Below, one piece after another: positions 41,192 through 55,100 of a stretch of DNA of 64,000 bases. The notes beneath the pieces are model-generated. The model was not told the origin of the DNA, ran no database searches, and saw only the letters and a program-made list of their open reading frames with translations. Within the stretch, counting starts at the first letter, position 1, and each line of letters begins with the position of its first letter. The stretch covers positions 2,994,001 to 3,058,000 of the forward strand of contig OY970823.1 in NCBI GenBank assembly GCA_963853835.1, given 5' to 3'. Source of the stretch: Calendula officinalis. Taxonomy: Eukaryota; Streptophyta; Magnoliopsida; Asterales; Asteraceae. The translations under genes and the position numbers were made by a program.

Positions 41192-41658
41192 TGTTAGGTC
41201 ACAACAACCCTGGTTTAGATGGTCAATTGATAGGATAATTATAACTCAAGACAAATATTGTATAAGAACAAGATATGAGTCAAATGTATAATTCCACTAA
41301 GTGTGGCTTGTTGCGGAATAACAAGACCACTGATCAATTAAAATAGATATGAAAGTGTAAAGTGAATTGGTGAGTTCTCCTTTGCAAGATGATCTCTCTT
41401 TATAATGATATAGAGATCTTACATAATGGGCAAAGGAGTAATCGAAGGACTAAACTAGGAAAATGACTAAGATCAAGGGATTTGATCTTAGTCCGTTACA
41501 TAACAAAATGTAACTCAGTCCTTCTACTCAGTCCTTGTACTCAGTATCACTATCTGATACTGAGCTCTGATACTGAGTTCCAATACTGATCACTCAGTAT
41601 CAGACCTAGACTTAGCTATTTTATTCTACATATTAATCAAAGCTAGTCTAGATTGTTT
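41192..41658 (-). repeat. 5' LTR of copy 2, outer end truncated
   Basis: Inner end TAACA at 41192. Similarity to the 3' LTR ends at about 41651-41658, so about 50 bp of the U3 start is gone. Element B RT sequence follows directly. Confidence 0.9.
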
Positions 41659-43942
41659 GCTATGAGGAACGTGGAGAGTGTATCATAACATGCACGAGGA
41701 GCTTGTTTCAACCCATACATTGCCTTCTCTAGTTTAAACACATAGTCTAAATACTTAGGATTTTCAAACCCTGGTGGTTGCTTAACATATACTTCCTCTT
41801 GCAGCTTACCGTTTAAGAAAGCACTCTTTACATCCATCTGAAAAACTGTGAAGTTCTTGTAAGCAGCATAGGCTAGAAATATTCTAATAGCCTCAAGCCT
41901 AGCTACTGGAGAAAATGTTTCATCGAAATCGATTCCTTCCTCTTGTCTATATCCTTGTGCAACAAGTCTAGCCTTGTTGCGAATAACCACACCTTCTTCA
42001 TCCATCTTATTTCTAAAAACCCATTTTGTACCAATTATAGTCTTTCCAGCTGGTGGGGGCACCAGCTGCCATACCTTGTTGACCTCAAATTGGTTAAGTT
42101 CCTCCTGCATCACTTGAATCCAGCTTGAGTCTTCTAAAGCAGCTTCAATATTTTTCGGTTCTTCAGTTGCTAAGAAACAAGACCATAAGCAGAGATTGCA
42201 TGATGCTTTACTTCTTGTGACAACTCCTTGCTGTGGATATCCAATGATTAGATCAATTGGATGTTCTGAGGTCCACTTTGATTGAGGATCAGCTGTAGAA
42301 GAGGAAGATTCAGCAGAATTAGATCCTTGTTGAGCGACTGACTGCTCAGCAGGATGAATTACTTCATTTTGAACGGATCTTCTTGAAGTATGAAGAGGTG
42401 GCTTAGAGATAGCCTTGGATGATGCTCTAGCTGTTGGAATCTCTTGTTGAACAACTGCAATATCTAAAAGATATGTAGGAGCATCATGGAACATCTCATC
42501 TAATTCATTTATGGGAACATCAAAGAGGTTTAAAGCATTGGAGAATGCTTCAGCTGTATCATCAGGAGATGGTTCAGCTGATCTCTGAAATGCATCAGAC
42601 GAGTCAGCAGAGGTGGGGTTCAAAGCCTTTGAGTGTTCTTCAAAAGTAACATTTATGGATTCTTCCAACGTTTGTCTTCTTTTGTTGAAAACTCTATATG
42701 CCTTGGATGAAGTAGAATATCCCAAGAAAATGGCTTCATCAGCTATGGAGTCAAATTTACTTAGCTGATCTCATGTGTTTAACACAAAACACACACAGCC
42801 AAACACATGAAAGAAACCGATGAAGGGTTTCCTTTGACAAAAAATCTCATAAGAAGTCTTCTTGTGTCTCTTCACGTAGAGAGACCTATTTTGAGTAAAA
42901 CAAGCTGTGTTAACAGCTTCTGCCCAAAATTGCTTGGCATGTTTGACTCGGCTAGCATTGTTCTTGCAGCTTCTATTAGGGTTCTGTTTCTTCTTTCAGC
43001 AACACCATTTTGTTGAGGTGTTCTAGCAGCTGAGAAGTTTTGGGAGATCCCAACATCAGAACAGAAGTCTTCTAAAGTCTTGTTCCTGAATTCAGTACCG
43101 TTGTCTGATCTCAGCATCTTGACTCTAGACCCATTTAGAAGTTCCATCCTTTTGATAAATTTGATAATCTCTTCAGCTGCATCACTTTTGTGACGAAGAA
43201 ATATTACCCAAGTATATCGTGAATATTCATCAATGATAACAAGTGTATACTTCTTTCCACCTAGACTTTCAGTACTCATAGGACCAAAGAGATCCATATG
43301 AAGCATGTGCAGGCAGCTGTCGATGGAAAAACATTTCTTTGATTTGAAAGAGCTTTTATGTTGCTTGCCTTGTTCACAAGCTGAACAAAACTTATCTTTT
43401 TCATACTTGATTTGTGGTAGACCATTCACCAGCTGTCCTCGAGCCAACTTCGATATATTTTTGAAGTTTAGGTGAGATAGCCTTTTGTACCACAACCAGT
43501 TCAGCTCTTCAGTAGAATGAGAGAATAGACAAACTTCTTGATTTTGAGGATTCATGTCAAGTGTATAAACATTTTTGGTTCTTGGAGCAACCAATACTAC
43601 CTTTCCACTTTTATCCGTCATCGTTCCTCTGTATTCATTAAAGTTCACTGAGAACTTCGCATCACAAAGTTGACTAATGCTGATTAGATTATGTTTCAGC
43701 CCATTCACATAACCAACTCTTGTGATTTTCACGGATCCATTTGAAATGGTTCCATAACCTTCAGTTGAGCCTCTACCATTATCACCAAAAATTACTGAGG
43801 GACCAGCACAAACTTCAAACTCTTCCAGCAGGGATTTGTATCCAGTCATGTGTCTCGAGCAACCACTGTCTAAGTACCAGACATGATTGCTTTCATCGCC
43901 CTGCACATAAATTAAAAGAGTTAGTTCTTTTTGGGAACCCAC
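41659..43942 (-). pseudogene. pol: Protease, integrase and RT start of element B
   Basis: 43942-42872 encodes protease (WYLDSGCSRHMTG) and integrase with WLWYKRLSHLNF, CSACEQGK, MDLFGP, RSDNGTEF and NGVAERRNRTL; all catalytic acidic residues are present. A frameshift after NMPSNF and another break near 42770 precede 42725-41643, which encodes the integrase end (VFMGYS-like GYSTSSKAYRVF), the spacer and the RT start (GTKWVFRNKMDEEG, MDVKSAFLNGKLQEEVYV, YGLKQAPRACYDTL). RT is cut at FLIANN by the copy 2 LTR before the YVDD box. Confidence 0.88.
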
Positions 43943-43944
43943 AC

Positions 43945-46290
43945 TTATGTGGGTCCTTGTGATTTCCCGCTGGAATTCACAGAGGTTGATTTTTCAGAGG
44001 ACTCATTAACTGAGGTTAGGGAAGGTCTCAGGCATGTGCTGTCACACTCACTTGCCATATGCCCACGATCTCCACACTTATAGCATTTTCTGTTTCTTTG
44101 CAGTGGAGTAGAGGGCGAGGTAGCAGGATTGGGAATTGGACCCAAAATTCCTTTCATTTTCTGATTCTCAGAGATAGCCAGAGTTTGAACGAGTGATGTC
44201 AGCTTGCTGACCTTTCCTTTCAGCCGTCTGACAGACACAGCTGAAGAAGGACTTGGAGTGTTTTTTGGAACACACTTACCTTTGTTCTTTGCAGCTCGAG
44301 TACGAACTCCAACTGGCTCACCCTTGGAGGGTGTAAGAACAGTTTTCTTTCCTGCTGTTCTGCTAGTCTTCTGTTGAAGTCTAGCAGAAGAGGCAGCAGG
44401 TGCTGAACCCAAGATAGATTTTCTTGACTCAACAATTACTGCAGTGGGTGTCCTAACTACCATGGCAGAGGAGTGAACTGATGACTCTTCACCAGTAGCT
44501 ACAGAAGGAGCTTCTGAGGACATCTCAGTAGCAAATGTTTTGGTAGACCTAACAAAGGAACCAAAAACTAACTCTTCAGCTGGCACAGAAGCATCGGCTG
44601 ACGAGTAGTACAGATCATATGTACTGCTGTCAGGTACATCGGCTGCAGCAAGGAAGTCTCCTCCTAGTACAACTTGTACTTGACTAGGGATTTGTGAGTT
44701 AACACATTCACTCACACTTTGGATGAACGAGACCATGATTCACAAATCTTTTTAATTTCTTCAAGTTCTTTAACTTTTTCACTTAGATCATGTTGAAGAA
44801 CTGAGTTTATAAATTTTGTTTCAGAAGGATCTTCTTTTAAAGTTTTGTGGTCAATTAAACGTTCTTTTAAAAATGCATTTTCACGTAGAATAGCACTGTG
44901 TTTATCCAAACATTCACCTTTCAGTTGATCGATGAAGTGCAAGTTACAAATAATAGAATCAACAATATCTTTGGCTTTAGTAGCCTCATCAGAGATTAGA
45001 GAGGTTACCTTTTTATGAACAATTTTGACCCATTTATAAGAGCTAGCATCATCAGCTGTAATACTTCCATCATCATCAGCACGAGCCATCAAACACATTG
45101 TGGCCATTTGTTCATCATCATCAGATGAGTTGTCACCTGACCCATTTATAAGAGCTAGCATCATCAGCTTTGCCTTCAAGTGCCTTCTTTTCTTTTAGGA
45201 TCTTTTTGGTGAAGGCTTGTAGCTTTTTGTATTTCTCTTCAATGGACTCACCAGTTGAAGATGAGGAACTTGCTTTCTTCTCCTTGCAGTCGTTAGCATA
45301 GTGTCCCTTCTTGTTACAGTTATAGCAAGTTATCTCAGAGTTGTCAGGTGTACTTGATCCTCTAGCTGAGGAGCCAGACTTGTTTTTAAAGAATTTTCTA
45401 TTTTCAACAAGTAAGGCAAGCTCAGATATAAGGGCATCATTGTCTTCGTCTTCATCGATTTCTTCGATGCTGACCTCAGGCATGCTGAACAAGCCAGCAG
45501 CTGAAGTGTTGCCAGCTTCATCATCTGATGCAGGATATTCGATTATGCTGGGCTTGTTTAAAGAAACAAGAGCAGTTGAAGATCCAGAGGGACTCACTTT
45601 AGAGTCCTTTGGAGGTTGAAATTTGTTGAGTACGGTTCTCTCGTGGCTAAGAAACATACCGTAGAGAGAAGAAAGAGTATAATCTTTCAGAGTAGGGGAT
45701 GTAGTCATTCAAGTTATGATGGTAGCCCATTTAGAAGGTAAGGCGGCCATAAACTTACACATTTTGGACATATCATCCTTATCAACCCCATGAGACTTCA
45801 GCTCGTTAAACAGAATGTTATAACGATTGAAAGTTTGAGCTATAGTCTCACTCGGCTTGGCTTTAAACAGCTTGTAATCATGTATGAGCATGTTTTTGTT
45901 GTCTTCACGCACAACTGATGTGCCTTCATAAACTTCAGCCAGCCTCTCCCTCATCTCTTTAACTGAGTCACAAAATTGAATATTGTGATACACTTCATCA
46001 CCAACTGCTTGAAAAAGCATATCCCTACCCTTATTCTCAAGATGAACAAGACATTTTTCAGCGTCTGTCCATTGAGCCTCAGACTTCACCACATAGTGTT
46101 CTGGTATTTCAAGAGTACCAGGGATGAGGGTTTTGGGAACATATTTTCCTATCGTGATGTTATCTTGAAGTTTTGGGTGATAGGTAACCATGTGGGACAA
46201 CATACGGGTTTTCCATATAGGATAGTTGGTTTGAGTGAGTTTAGGAGGTTTTCCAGATGATGGAAGATCTGATGATGTAGGTTCAGCCAT
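43945..46290 (-). pseudogene. gag: gag of element B, two zinc knuckles
   Basis: Starts MAEPTSSDLPSSG at 46290. The copia gag domain has YPIWKTRMLSH and ETIAQTFNRYNILFNEL. A TGA stops it at 45709, where a Trp codon would keep the frame. 45708-45133 has knuckle CYNCNKKGHYANDC. A 32-bp duplication (45026-45057 and 45138-45169) disrupts the next junction. 45179-44712 is coiled-coil, and 44736-43945 has a Ser/Lys-rich stretch and the second knuckle CYKCGDRGHMASEC. The arrangement matches family A gag. Confidence 0.87.
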
Positions 46291-46330
46291 AACAGATGCT
46301 CAAAATTGATGGAAAACCATTTTGACACTT

Positions 46331-46342
46331 GCTCTGATACCA
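46331..46342 (-). promoter_or_regulatory. Primer-binding site of element B
   Basis: TGGTATCAGAGC on the - strand, two bases from the element B 5' LTR end (46345). Confidence 0.92.
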
Positions 46343-46344
46343 GT

Positions 46345-46457
46345 TGTTGGATCCCAACAACACTAACGTGTTGCGTTAAGACTGATTTATGAAGATAAGA
46401 TAATGAACAACAAGATTTCAATGATTAAGAGTTTATTAAAACAACTTAATACAGTAC
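46345..46457 (-). repeat. 5' LTR of element B, inner part
   Basis: Inner LTR end (CCAACA on the - strand at 46345). Interrupted at 46457 by a TGTCACACCCC element with target duplication AGTAC (46453-46457 and 60625-60629). The rest is at 60625-61477. Confidence 0.85.
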
Positions 46458-47162
46458 TGTCACACCCCGCCAAAAATGAGTTTTACTTCATTTAAAATGT
46501 TTTGCGGAAGAACGAAGGTGTAACGTTCATGACAACATAGCAAAAATTAAGTAAACAAACAACCACGCAATAACGAAAATAAACGATTGTTTCACTTTCC
46601 AAAAGTAGAAAAGTTTCCAAAAATAGTATGTTTCCTAAAATAGAAATTGTTTTGAAATGAAATGATTGTTCGTAAACTTAATGTTTTAATCATGGCTCAC
46701 GACAATCCCAATGCTCATATCCTCCAAACTCCACTGCACCTAATTACCTGGAAAAATATAAATAGTAAAAGGGTCAACAATAATGTTGAGTGAATCCACA
46801 GGGTTAAAGTAAAAAGTGATGTAAAGTAAAGTACTGTGATTTGCTACTCAAAATGTTTGTTATGAAAATGGTTTATGACTGAAAAGTATAAAGTTCAACA
46901 CCCATATAACAGGAGTAGTAAGTATGAAATGTTTAGTGTAGTTGTAGAATATCTGCAACTACCAGTTATGTTTATGAAAAAGTGTTGAACAAAATGTTAT
47001 GTTTGACATCGCATGAACTGTTATCCCCAACAGGTAGCTAGTCTATTGAGTTAATATACCAACCCCTAAGTCCACAATCAACACTTCGACTCCATTATGT
47101 TATCGTTTTTTATGGATATACACTCCCGGAGATGTCTTGGATATACCAAGTAATGATCTAAC
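46458..47162 (-). other. Solo LTR, U5-side part; no gene
   Basis: About 705 bp of A/T-rich sequence with no ORF worth reporting. Ends at the insertion point of copy 3. Confidence 0.7.
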
Positions 47163-47648
47163 TGTTAGGTCACAACACCCTGGTTTAGTTGGTTAATTGA
47201 TTGGTTAATTATAACTTAAGACAAATATTGTATAAGAACAAGATATGAGTCAAGTGTGGCTTGTTGCGGAATAACAAGACCATTGATCAATTACAAAGAT
47301 ATGAAAGTGTAAAGTGAATTGGTGGTTTCTCCTTTGCAAGATGATCTCTATTTATAATGATATAGAGATCTTACATAATGGGCAAAGGAGTAACCGAAGG
47401 ACTAAACTAGGAAAATGACTAAGATCAAGGGATTTGATCTTAGTCCGTTACATATTGTAACTCAGTCCTTCTACTCAGTCCTTGTACTCAGTATCACTAT
47501 CTGATACTGAGTACTGATACTGAGTTCCAATACTGATCACTCAGTTTCAGATCTAAACTTAGCTATTTTATTCTACATATTAATCTAAGCTAGTCTAGGT
47601 TGTTTTGTTATCTTAAGATCCAAATGGGCAAGGCTTTTTCCCTTAACA
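47163..47648 (-). repeat. 3' LTR of copy 3 (486 bp)
   Basis: - strand TGTTAAGG at 47648 to CCTAACA at 47163. About 17 bp are missing relative to the 5' LTR between ATGAGTCAA and GTGTGGCTTG near 47252. The PPT (AGATAGGGGGAGAT) lies at 47649-47662. Confidence 0.93.
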
Positions 47649-47737
47649 ATCTCCCCCTATCTAATGATAACAAAACAATTACAAAGAGATAGACAAAAAA
47701 AAAAAATACAACAGCATAGGTAGCAACATCTTTTTCT

Positions 47738-50700
47738 TCATTTGCTGTTGATGGCTTCATTCTCATAGAAGACTTCTTGTTTGATGTGGACAAACTCTTC
47801 TCTGCTTTTGAGTTCATCCCTTCTACAATTCAGAACTGCAACAATCGTCTTTCTGAACCAAGAGTCTTCTTTCTTGGTGATCATCCATTTCAGTCCAACA
47901 AGGTGACTGATTTGAGCTCTTGGTAGATCTTCTTCAGAAATGAAGCACTCTCTATCCTCTGAGTCAGTATACATATATCCAGAAGTTGGATATATGAAAC
48001 TCTTTGGATCCTGAAAAACAAGGTTAGGAGGAAGAGGGTACTTTTTAAGATACTTGTATGTATGAAGACATTCTGGTCTGTTGTTTGAGTAAGCCTCAGT
48101 CATCACACTGAGTGTTCTATACTCTATTTCATGAAGTAAGTCCTTCTCATAACATACTGCAGCTACTGCACAGATCTCATCCAAGACTATTTGATCATAA
48201 GTTGATTTCTTTGGAAGCTCTTTGATCAGTCTTGTGATCTTCACCCAGTCTTGAAGACCAATTCTTTGAATATCATGAATAAATATCTTCATGGGAGGAC
48301 TGGTTAAGCGAGTACAAGTGATAGTGATTCTTCCTTCTTTGAGCTTCACTTTTACTATATTGACATCCAGATTTAACCAATGTATCCCCCTTACATTTGG
48401 AAATGTTTTGGTCCTCAAGAACTCCTTCCTTTCTTCCTTATACTGAGTCCTAGCAGCAACCATATTCCAGTAATGTTGAATATGGTCTGGACCCTTTCTT
48501 GAGATTCTATGGGAAGGACCAGGAGTATCAGTATCTGGGTCAGACTCTGGTTCAATTTTGACTCCCAACTCTTGCTCATATAAAAATCTTTCTTGTTCTG
48601 CCCAGAGTTGTTGAGGAGTCAGTCTTGGAGCCTGCTCGGTATCACTGTCCATTGTATGAACAGGTCTTCTTTGTCTTGTTACCAAAGGAGCAGATTCCTC
48701 ACTTGATTCAGAAGAAGTGAGAACTGCATTGATAGGTCCTCTTGATAAGGAACTCCTTCTTCTAATCACCAGATTTTCTGGTACTTCATCATCCGAGGAT
48801 GATGATGAAGAACTTTCTTGTTCTACCAGATTTAGTGCATAGTTTACTAAATCTGGTTCTTCATCTTCATCATCAGCAATAGGCCAGATGAAAGGCCTAT
48901 AGACCACAATTTGCAAGTTATTTTCTTCTTGAGCAGATGGCTCAGTATAAGCTTGTTGTGGTTGGCCAGTATGAGTCTCCCCCTGAGCAGATGGCTCAAG
49001 TGGGTCTTGAACTTGTAATGCTGACCTAGTTCTTTGTCTTCTTCTCTCATACTGAATCCGAAGTGGCTCAGTATGAGGGCTTTGCTGATGTTGTTGTTCT
49101 TGTTGTGGAGGTTGATCTTCATTCAATCTTCTTCTTTTCTCCCCCTGAGCAGATGGCTCAGGTTGATCAACCTCAGTATCTCTTTGTCTCTTCTCCCCCT
49201 TATTGTTATCATTGGATGGGGAGGGAAGAGGATCAGTATCACCACCCATGTCCCCTTGTGGTGCTTCAATGGTAGGGGATGGCATGGGCTCAGTCCAGCA
49301 TCAGTATCACCCTCAGTATTGGCATGGGAGGGTGATTGCATATGTGCAGGATCATCATCGCCTTCTCCTTCTTCATTATGTCCACCATGTGAGGATGGTG
49401 GAGGAGATGGAGGCTTATGTTGTTGTTGGAGTAGTGAGACTGACTGTTTGATGGAGTCAATGTCCCTACTCACAGTGTCCATTCTGGCCAAAATTGTATT
49501 CTGAGTGTGTTGAATGGCCAGAATATTCTGCATGATTGCTTGCAGAGTCACTTGTTCTCCTGCAGCCTGTGATGCTGGAATACCCTGCACAGATGGTGCT
49601 AAAGAAACAAAAAAAATATAAAACTGGTTAGAAAGAGAGGTTTATCAAATAGAATTGTGGTGTTGTTTAATTCTATAATCATATAAACAGAGTTTGTGAA
49701 GTCTGTATTTCATCTGGTTTATGATGAAATATTGTGAACTTGTGCATAGCATGTGTAAGAAGATTTTAGTAAAAGTGAGTGTGTAAATTTAAGTAGCTCA
49801 GTATAGGATAAGTCACATTTACTAAAAGGTTTGGGTTTGGGTATTCGAAGCCTGGGATGTGCTTCTTGTTATTTTCAATGTTTATCACTCGGTATTAGAG
49901 TGATAACAGAAATGTGGCTAAACCCCATGGAAAATTTTTGGATTTTGTGGCTTAAGGGTTTGTGATCATTTCTTGAATTATGCTACCCAACTCAAAAATA
50001 AGTTGGACATTATTCAAGCAGCACCAGTGGGTGTCAGTGTGACATCAACCACCATTGTCTCTTTAAATGTTGAGACAACTGTAGACTGACAATGATCAAT
50101 TGTGTGCTCAGTATATGAATTTTGCATAGCAACAGTGGGCTAGCTATGTTGGCCATAAAAGGATATATATTTGAAAGATCGTGTGAGACTTTGGTCAGTA
50201 TTGAGTTGGTACTGGCCAATACTTAGTCTCTATTTGGGAATGAAATATATATATAAGTTTAAGGGCTTTTTAGAAATTAATACTTGAGACTCTGTCAGAT
50301 TCCCTTCTAGCATCTGCAGAGGTCGGTGCAGGATCATGTGATTGTGGATTTGTAGCACCAATATCTTCAATACCGACCTCTATGTTTTGCTGAGCACCTT
50401 CCAGTGTAATTCGCTCATATTGAATCTCCACATCAAGAGGAACATGAGGTTCCTTAATTGGTTGAGCTGTTGGAATTAGATCTGGACCTGGAAGGTCAGC
50501 GGTGGCTGCAACTAAGCTTTGGGCTTGAAGAGATGCAGTTAATGATGGAACATTTGCAGGCTGCACCTCCTCAGATGATAAGTTTCCCATAATGATAGGG
50601 GAAAGATTCCTTCTTCTTCTTTGAAGGACCAGTGGTGTGTCTTCGGAGGACTCAGTATCAAAAACTATTTCAATATGAGGAGCATCAGGATCCTGTGCAG

Positions 50701-51673
50701 GTGGAGAGATATGTTGTTGAGTCGGTTCTTGAACTTGTGGAACATCCTGCATCTCAATATCTTGACCGGCCTGTGCTCCATTACCACTATTATCATCATT
50801 GTCATCATCATCATCATTGTCTGACTCAGTATCAGACATGTCTTCTTCATCATTTATGTGTTCTTGAACAATGGCCCACATAGAAGGACTTAGAAGCGGC
50901 TCTCCTGCGATTGGCCTGTAAAAGAAGATCTTCTCACTAAGAGGAGGAAGATCAACCCTTGGACTGTGAAACTCATCATAAGTATGTGTGGGCATTGAGT
51001 GTTGAAAGATGAGTGATAAAAATCTGCAGAAAGGGACATTGCATTCCCTTGTGTTAGCCCGAACCAGAGTAGCTAATTCATTGAAAATGAGCCGTGCATA
51101 ATCAATGTTTCTTCCATAGTACAAGGCATGTACTATTTGCATCCCAAATTCATTTATTTGGTCCAAAGCACCCGTCTTGTGGGTCATACACCGAATTATT
51201 GTTGTAATGAGAATACCCCACATAGGACCAAATTGATTTCTTTTGATAATGCCCGTTGTTCCTCTTCGTCCCAAAAATGGCAATACTGAGAGTGCCTCTG
51301 TTTTGTCAACAAATGGGTCATACTGAGCGTGGGCGGAAAGCCTCATTGTTTCACGAATAATGGCGGCAGACACAAATGCCCTTCTTTGATCTCGAATTAC
51401 CCACCCAGCAATCATATCTGGAGAATCGAGTGTGGCAGAGTACCAAAACTCGCATAACATTTCTGGGTAAATTGCTCGAGGAGACAAGGTCAGTGCACGA
51501 GCAATTGGGCAATTCTTCAGAAAAGTCACAATGTTTGTGAATTCTTGGCATACCCAGGCTTGAGGAATGTTGAAGTTTGCTGTTATGTTGTTCCTTGCAA
51601 ACCTGGGCAGTTCATCGTTTCGGAATTTGATTTCCGATTCAACTTCTGGAGCGACGAAAGTGTAATTTGCCAT
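47738..51673 (-). pseudogene. Accessory gene of family A copy 3
   Basis: Exon 1 (51673-50284) is open from MANYTFVAPEVE and carries an insertion relative to copy 2 in its acidic tail (PPAQDPDAPHIEIVFDTE). Exon 2 (49598-47738) has one lost base near 49295; after it the frame is open for about 515 codons to ENEAINSK, so this is the best exon 2 here. The donor is changed to CAA|GTATTA but keeps GT; the intron is 685 bp. The C-terminal domain is continuous, including the part deleted in copy 1. Function unknown. Confidence 0.8.
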
Positions 51674-52130
51674 CTGTGATTTTGATTTAAGTGTTTGTGC
51701 TTGCTAAGAAAGAGTGAAATCGTTAATCGCAGAGAGAATTTTAAATGAAAGAATGAAATAACTGTTGAAAAATATTTGAAGTAAATAAAAACGGTTATTT
51801 ATAGAAGATTTGAAAGATAATTAAGGTATTGGGAAGTAAAAACGGCTGATTTGACTGCCTTATCCTCTGCCAACGGTAACTTTCCTATTAAGAAAGGTTA
51901 CCGTTGAGCAGTATGAGGATTAAGCTCGCTGTAAGAGCCGTCATACCCCAATACTGAGTTAAAAAAAAATTAATTATAAAAATTTTAAAAAATATAAAAA
52001 CAATTAATTTACTCTTGAAATTAAAAAAATAAAAATTTTAAATTTTGATGATAACAGACTAGTGATACTGAGTGGTCAGTATCAACAGAAGTGATACTGA
52101 GCGTTCAGTTTTAAAGAAAATTAAGGAAAA
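51674..52130 (-). promoter_or_regulatory. Accessory-gene promoter region of copy 3
   Basis: Contains the inverted repeat (51870-51907), a TATAAATA-type box on the - strand near 51804-51797 and the three-motif cluster near 52061-52100. Confidence 0.62.
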
Positions 52131-55100
52131 TTAAGGATTCAACATACCTAATTGCCCTAGTAAATACATAAACCTTTCCTCGGGGAGAGGTTTAGTAAAC
52201 ACATCGGCCAATTGTTCATCTGTTGGAACATAATCTACCTCAACCTTACCTTTTTCCACATTATCTCGAATAAAGTGGTGTCTGATATCAATGTGCTTGG
52301 TTTTGGAGTGATAGACTGGGTTCTCTGTGATAGCAATAGCACTCTTGTTATCACAATGAATGGGAGTCTTATGAAAGTTGAACCCATAGTCTAAGAGTTG
52401 ATACTACATCCATAATAATTGAGCACAACAACTTCCTGCAGCAACATATTCTGCTTCTGCTGTGGAAGTTGCTACCGAATTTTGCTTCTTGGATGACCAA
52501 CCTACTAGTCTTCCACCTAGAAATTGACATCCTCCACTTGTGCTCTTTCTGTCCAATCTACATCCTGCAAAATCTGCATCTGTGTACCCTTCAAGGTGAA
52601 AGTTTGAATCTTTGGGATACCAAAGACCCAGGTTAGGAGTACCTGTAAGATATCTAAAGATGCGCTTAACTGCTTTCATGTGTGATTCTTTAGGATCAGC
52701 CTGATACCGAGCACACAAACATGTGGCAAACATGATATCAGGCATGCTAGCAGTTAAGTAAAGTAAGGAACCAATCATACCTCGGTATGTGGATTGACAT
52801 ACTGGTTTACCAGTTTCATCCTTACTTATCTTATCCTGAGTACCCATAGGAGTGTGCATGGAAGATAAATTTTCAAATTGGTATTTCTTTAACATGTCAT
52901 GCACATACTTACTTTGATTTATAAAAGTGCCATCAGGCTTTTGTTCAACTTGTAAACCAAGAAAGTAAGTAAGTTCTCCCATCGTACTCATCTGATACTG
53001 AGTTGAAATTATCTTAGCGAACCAGTCACACATTGACTTGTCAGTGGAGCCAAAGATAATATCATCTACATATATCTGAATGAGTAAGATGTCAGAACCT
53101 TTCCGTTTTAAAAATAATGTTTTATCAATTTTACCTCTTGTAAATTTATTTTCAATAAGGTACTCAGACAGGGTGTCATACCAGGCTCTTGGAGCTTGTT
53201 TGAGCCCATATAGAGCTTTATCAAGCTTGAAAACATAATTAGGAAATTTAGGATCAACAAAACCTGGAGGTTGTTTAACATAAACTTCTTCTTGTAGTTT
53301 TCCATTTAGAAAAGCACTTTTGACATCCATCTGATAAACTTTGAAATTCTTAAAAGCTGCATATGCAAGATACAACCTAATAGCTTCAATTCTTGCAAAT
53401 GGTGCAAAAGTTTCATCATAGTCAATGCCTTCTTCTTGCCTTTAACCTTGAGCAACTAACCGTGCTTTGTTTCTGATGACAACACCATCCTTGTCCATCT
53501 TGTTTCTGAACACCCACTTAGTACCAATAATAGTTTTGCCAGTAGGAGGTGGTACTAAGTTCCAAACTTTGTTTCTCTCAAACTCTGTGAGCTCTTCTTG
53601 CATAGCCTCTACCCAATCTTCATCTAATAAAGCTTCATCAGCTTTCTTTGGTTCAATGGTAGATAGAAAACTTGAGAAGAAACAAAAATTTGCAGTTGCT
53701 TGTGGTGGAAACTCTAATTTTCTTCTTGTTTGGACACCTTCTTCAATAGGACCAATAATGTTTGAGTGTGGATGGTCTCTGTGTTCCCTTAAATTGTTTC
53801 CTAGAGGAGCATTTGAAATAGGATCAACAATATCTTGTTGATTTGGTGTGTCTTGTGTCTGATACTGAGTGAAATTCTGGTCAGTATTAGACAGCGCAGG
53901 TTGCTGTTCATCTTCATTTTGCAGAGTTGATGTGGATTCTTGTGAAGTGTTGGATGTTTCACCTTCTTCATAGGTAGAGTGGTTCAGATCATTAGTTGGA
54001 AACTCAGTATGGAGGTCCTCTGTTATGGGAACCTCTGTATTAGTCGCAGTTGAGTGATACTGAGTTTGAACTTGATCAGTTTCATTTAACTTATTGGAAA
54101 TAAAGTGTGGATGAAACTTGGGCTCTTCAGCAATGGAGTTTTCTGGATTTCATAGGATATCTATGCCACTTATGTCTTCACTTGCTGAGGTAGAATGCTC
54201 ATTCTGATCTTCATCAAATGTGACATGAATGGATTCTACAATCATCTTAGTTGAGATGATGTATACTCTGAAGGCTTTAGAGTGTGGAGAGTAGCCCATG
54301 AACACACCTTCATTTGCTTTGGGAGCAAATTTGTTGAGATTTTGTTTTGTACTGAGTACAAAGCATTTACTCCCAAAGATGTGGAAGTATTCCACATTAG
54401 GAATCTTGCCATTGTATAACTCATATGTAGTCTTCAGATGTCTTTGGACGATAGTGGCTCTATTCTGAGTGAAGTTTGCACAGTTTACAGCTTCAGCCCA
54501 GAAACTCAGTGCCTGTCCAGCATGGCATAATAAAGTTCTTGCAGCTTCAATCAGTGTTCTATTCTTTCTTTCTACAACACCATTTTGTTGTGGTGTGTAG
54601 GTTGCAAAGAAGTTTTGAATGATTCCTTTTTCTTCACAGAAATCGGCTAATACTGAGTTCTTAAATTCAGTACCATGGTCACTTCTAAGTTGCTTGACCT
54701 TGTTGCCTTTTTGAAGTTCCTCTCTTTTTATAAAGGCAATGATTTCTGTTGTTGCATCTGACTTAGTCTTGAGGAAGATGACCCAAGTATATCTTGAAAA
54801 TTCATCAACCAAGACTAGAGTATAGATATTTTTGGCCAAAGATGGTGTGCTGATGGGGCCAAAAAGATCCATATGTATCATAGTAAGAGGTTCATTAATG
54901 GAATGATTGACTTTGGACTTGAATGAACTCTTCTTCTGCTTGCCCATTTCACATGCTGAGCATAACTTATCTTTTGTATAAGTAATGGTGGGCAGCCCTC
55001 TCACCAGTTTCTTCATACTGAGCTCGGTGATATTTCTAAAGTTGATGTGAGAGAGTTTCTTGTGCCATAGCCAATGCAATTCTGGCTTGACTTTAGAAAG

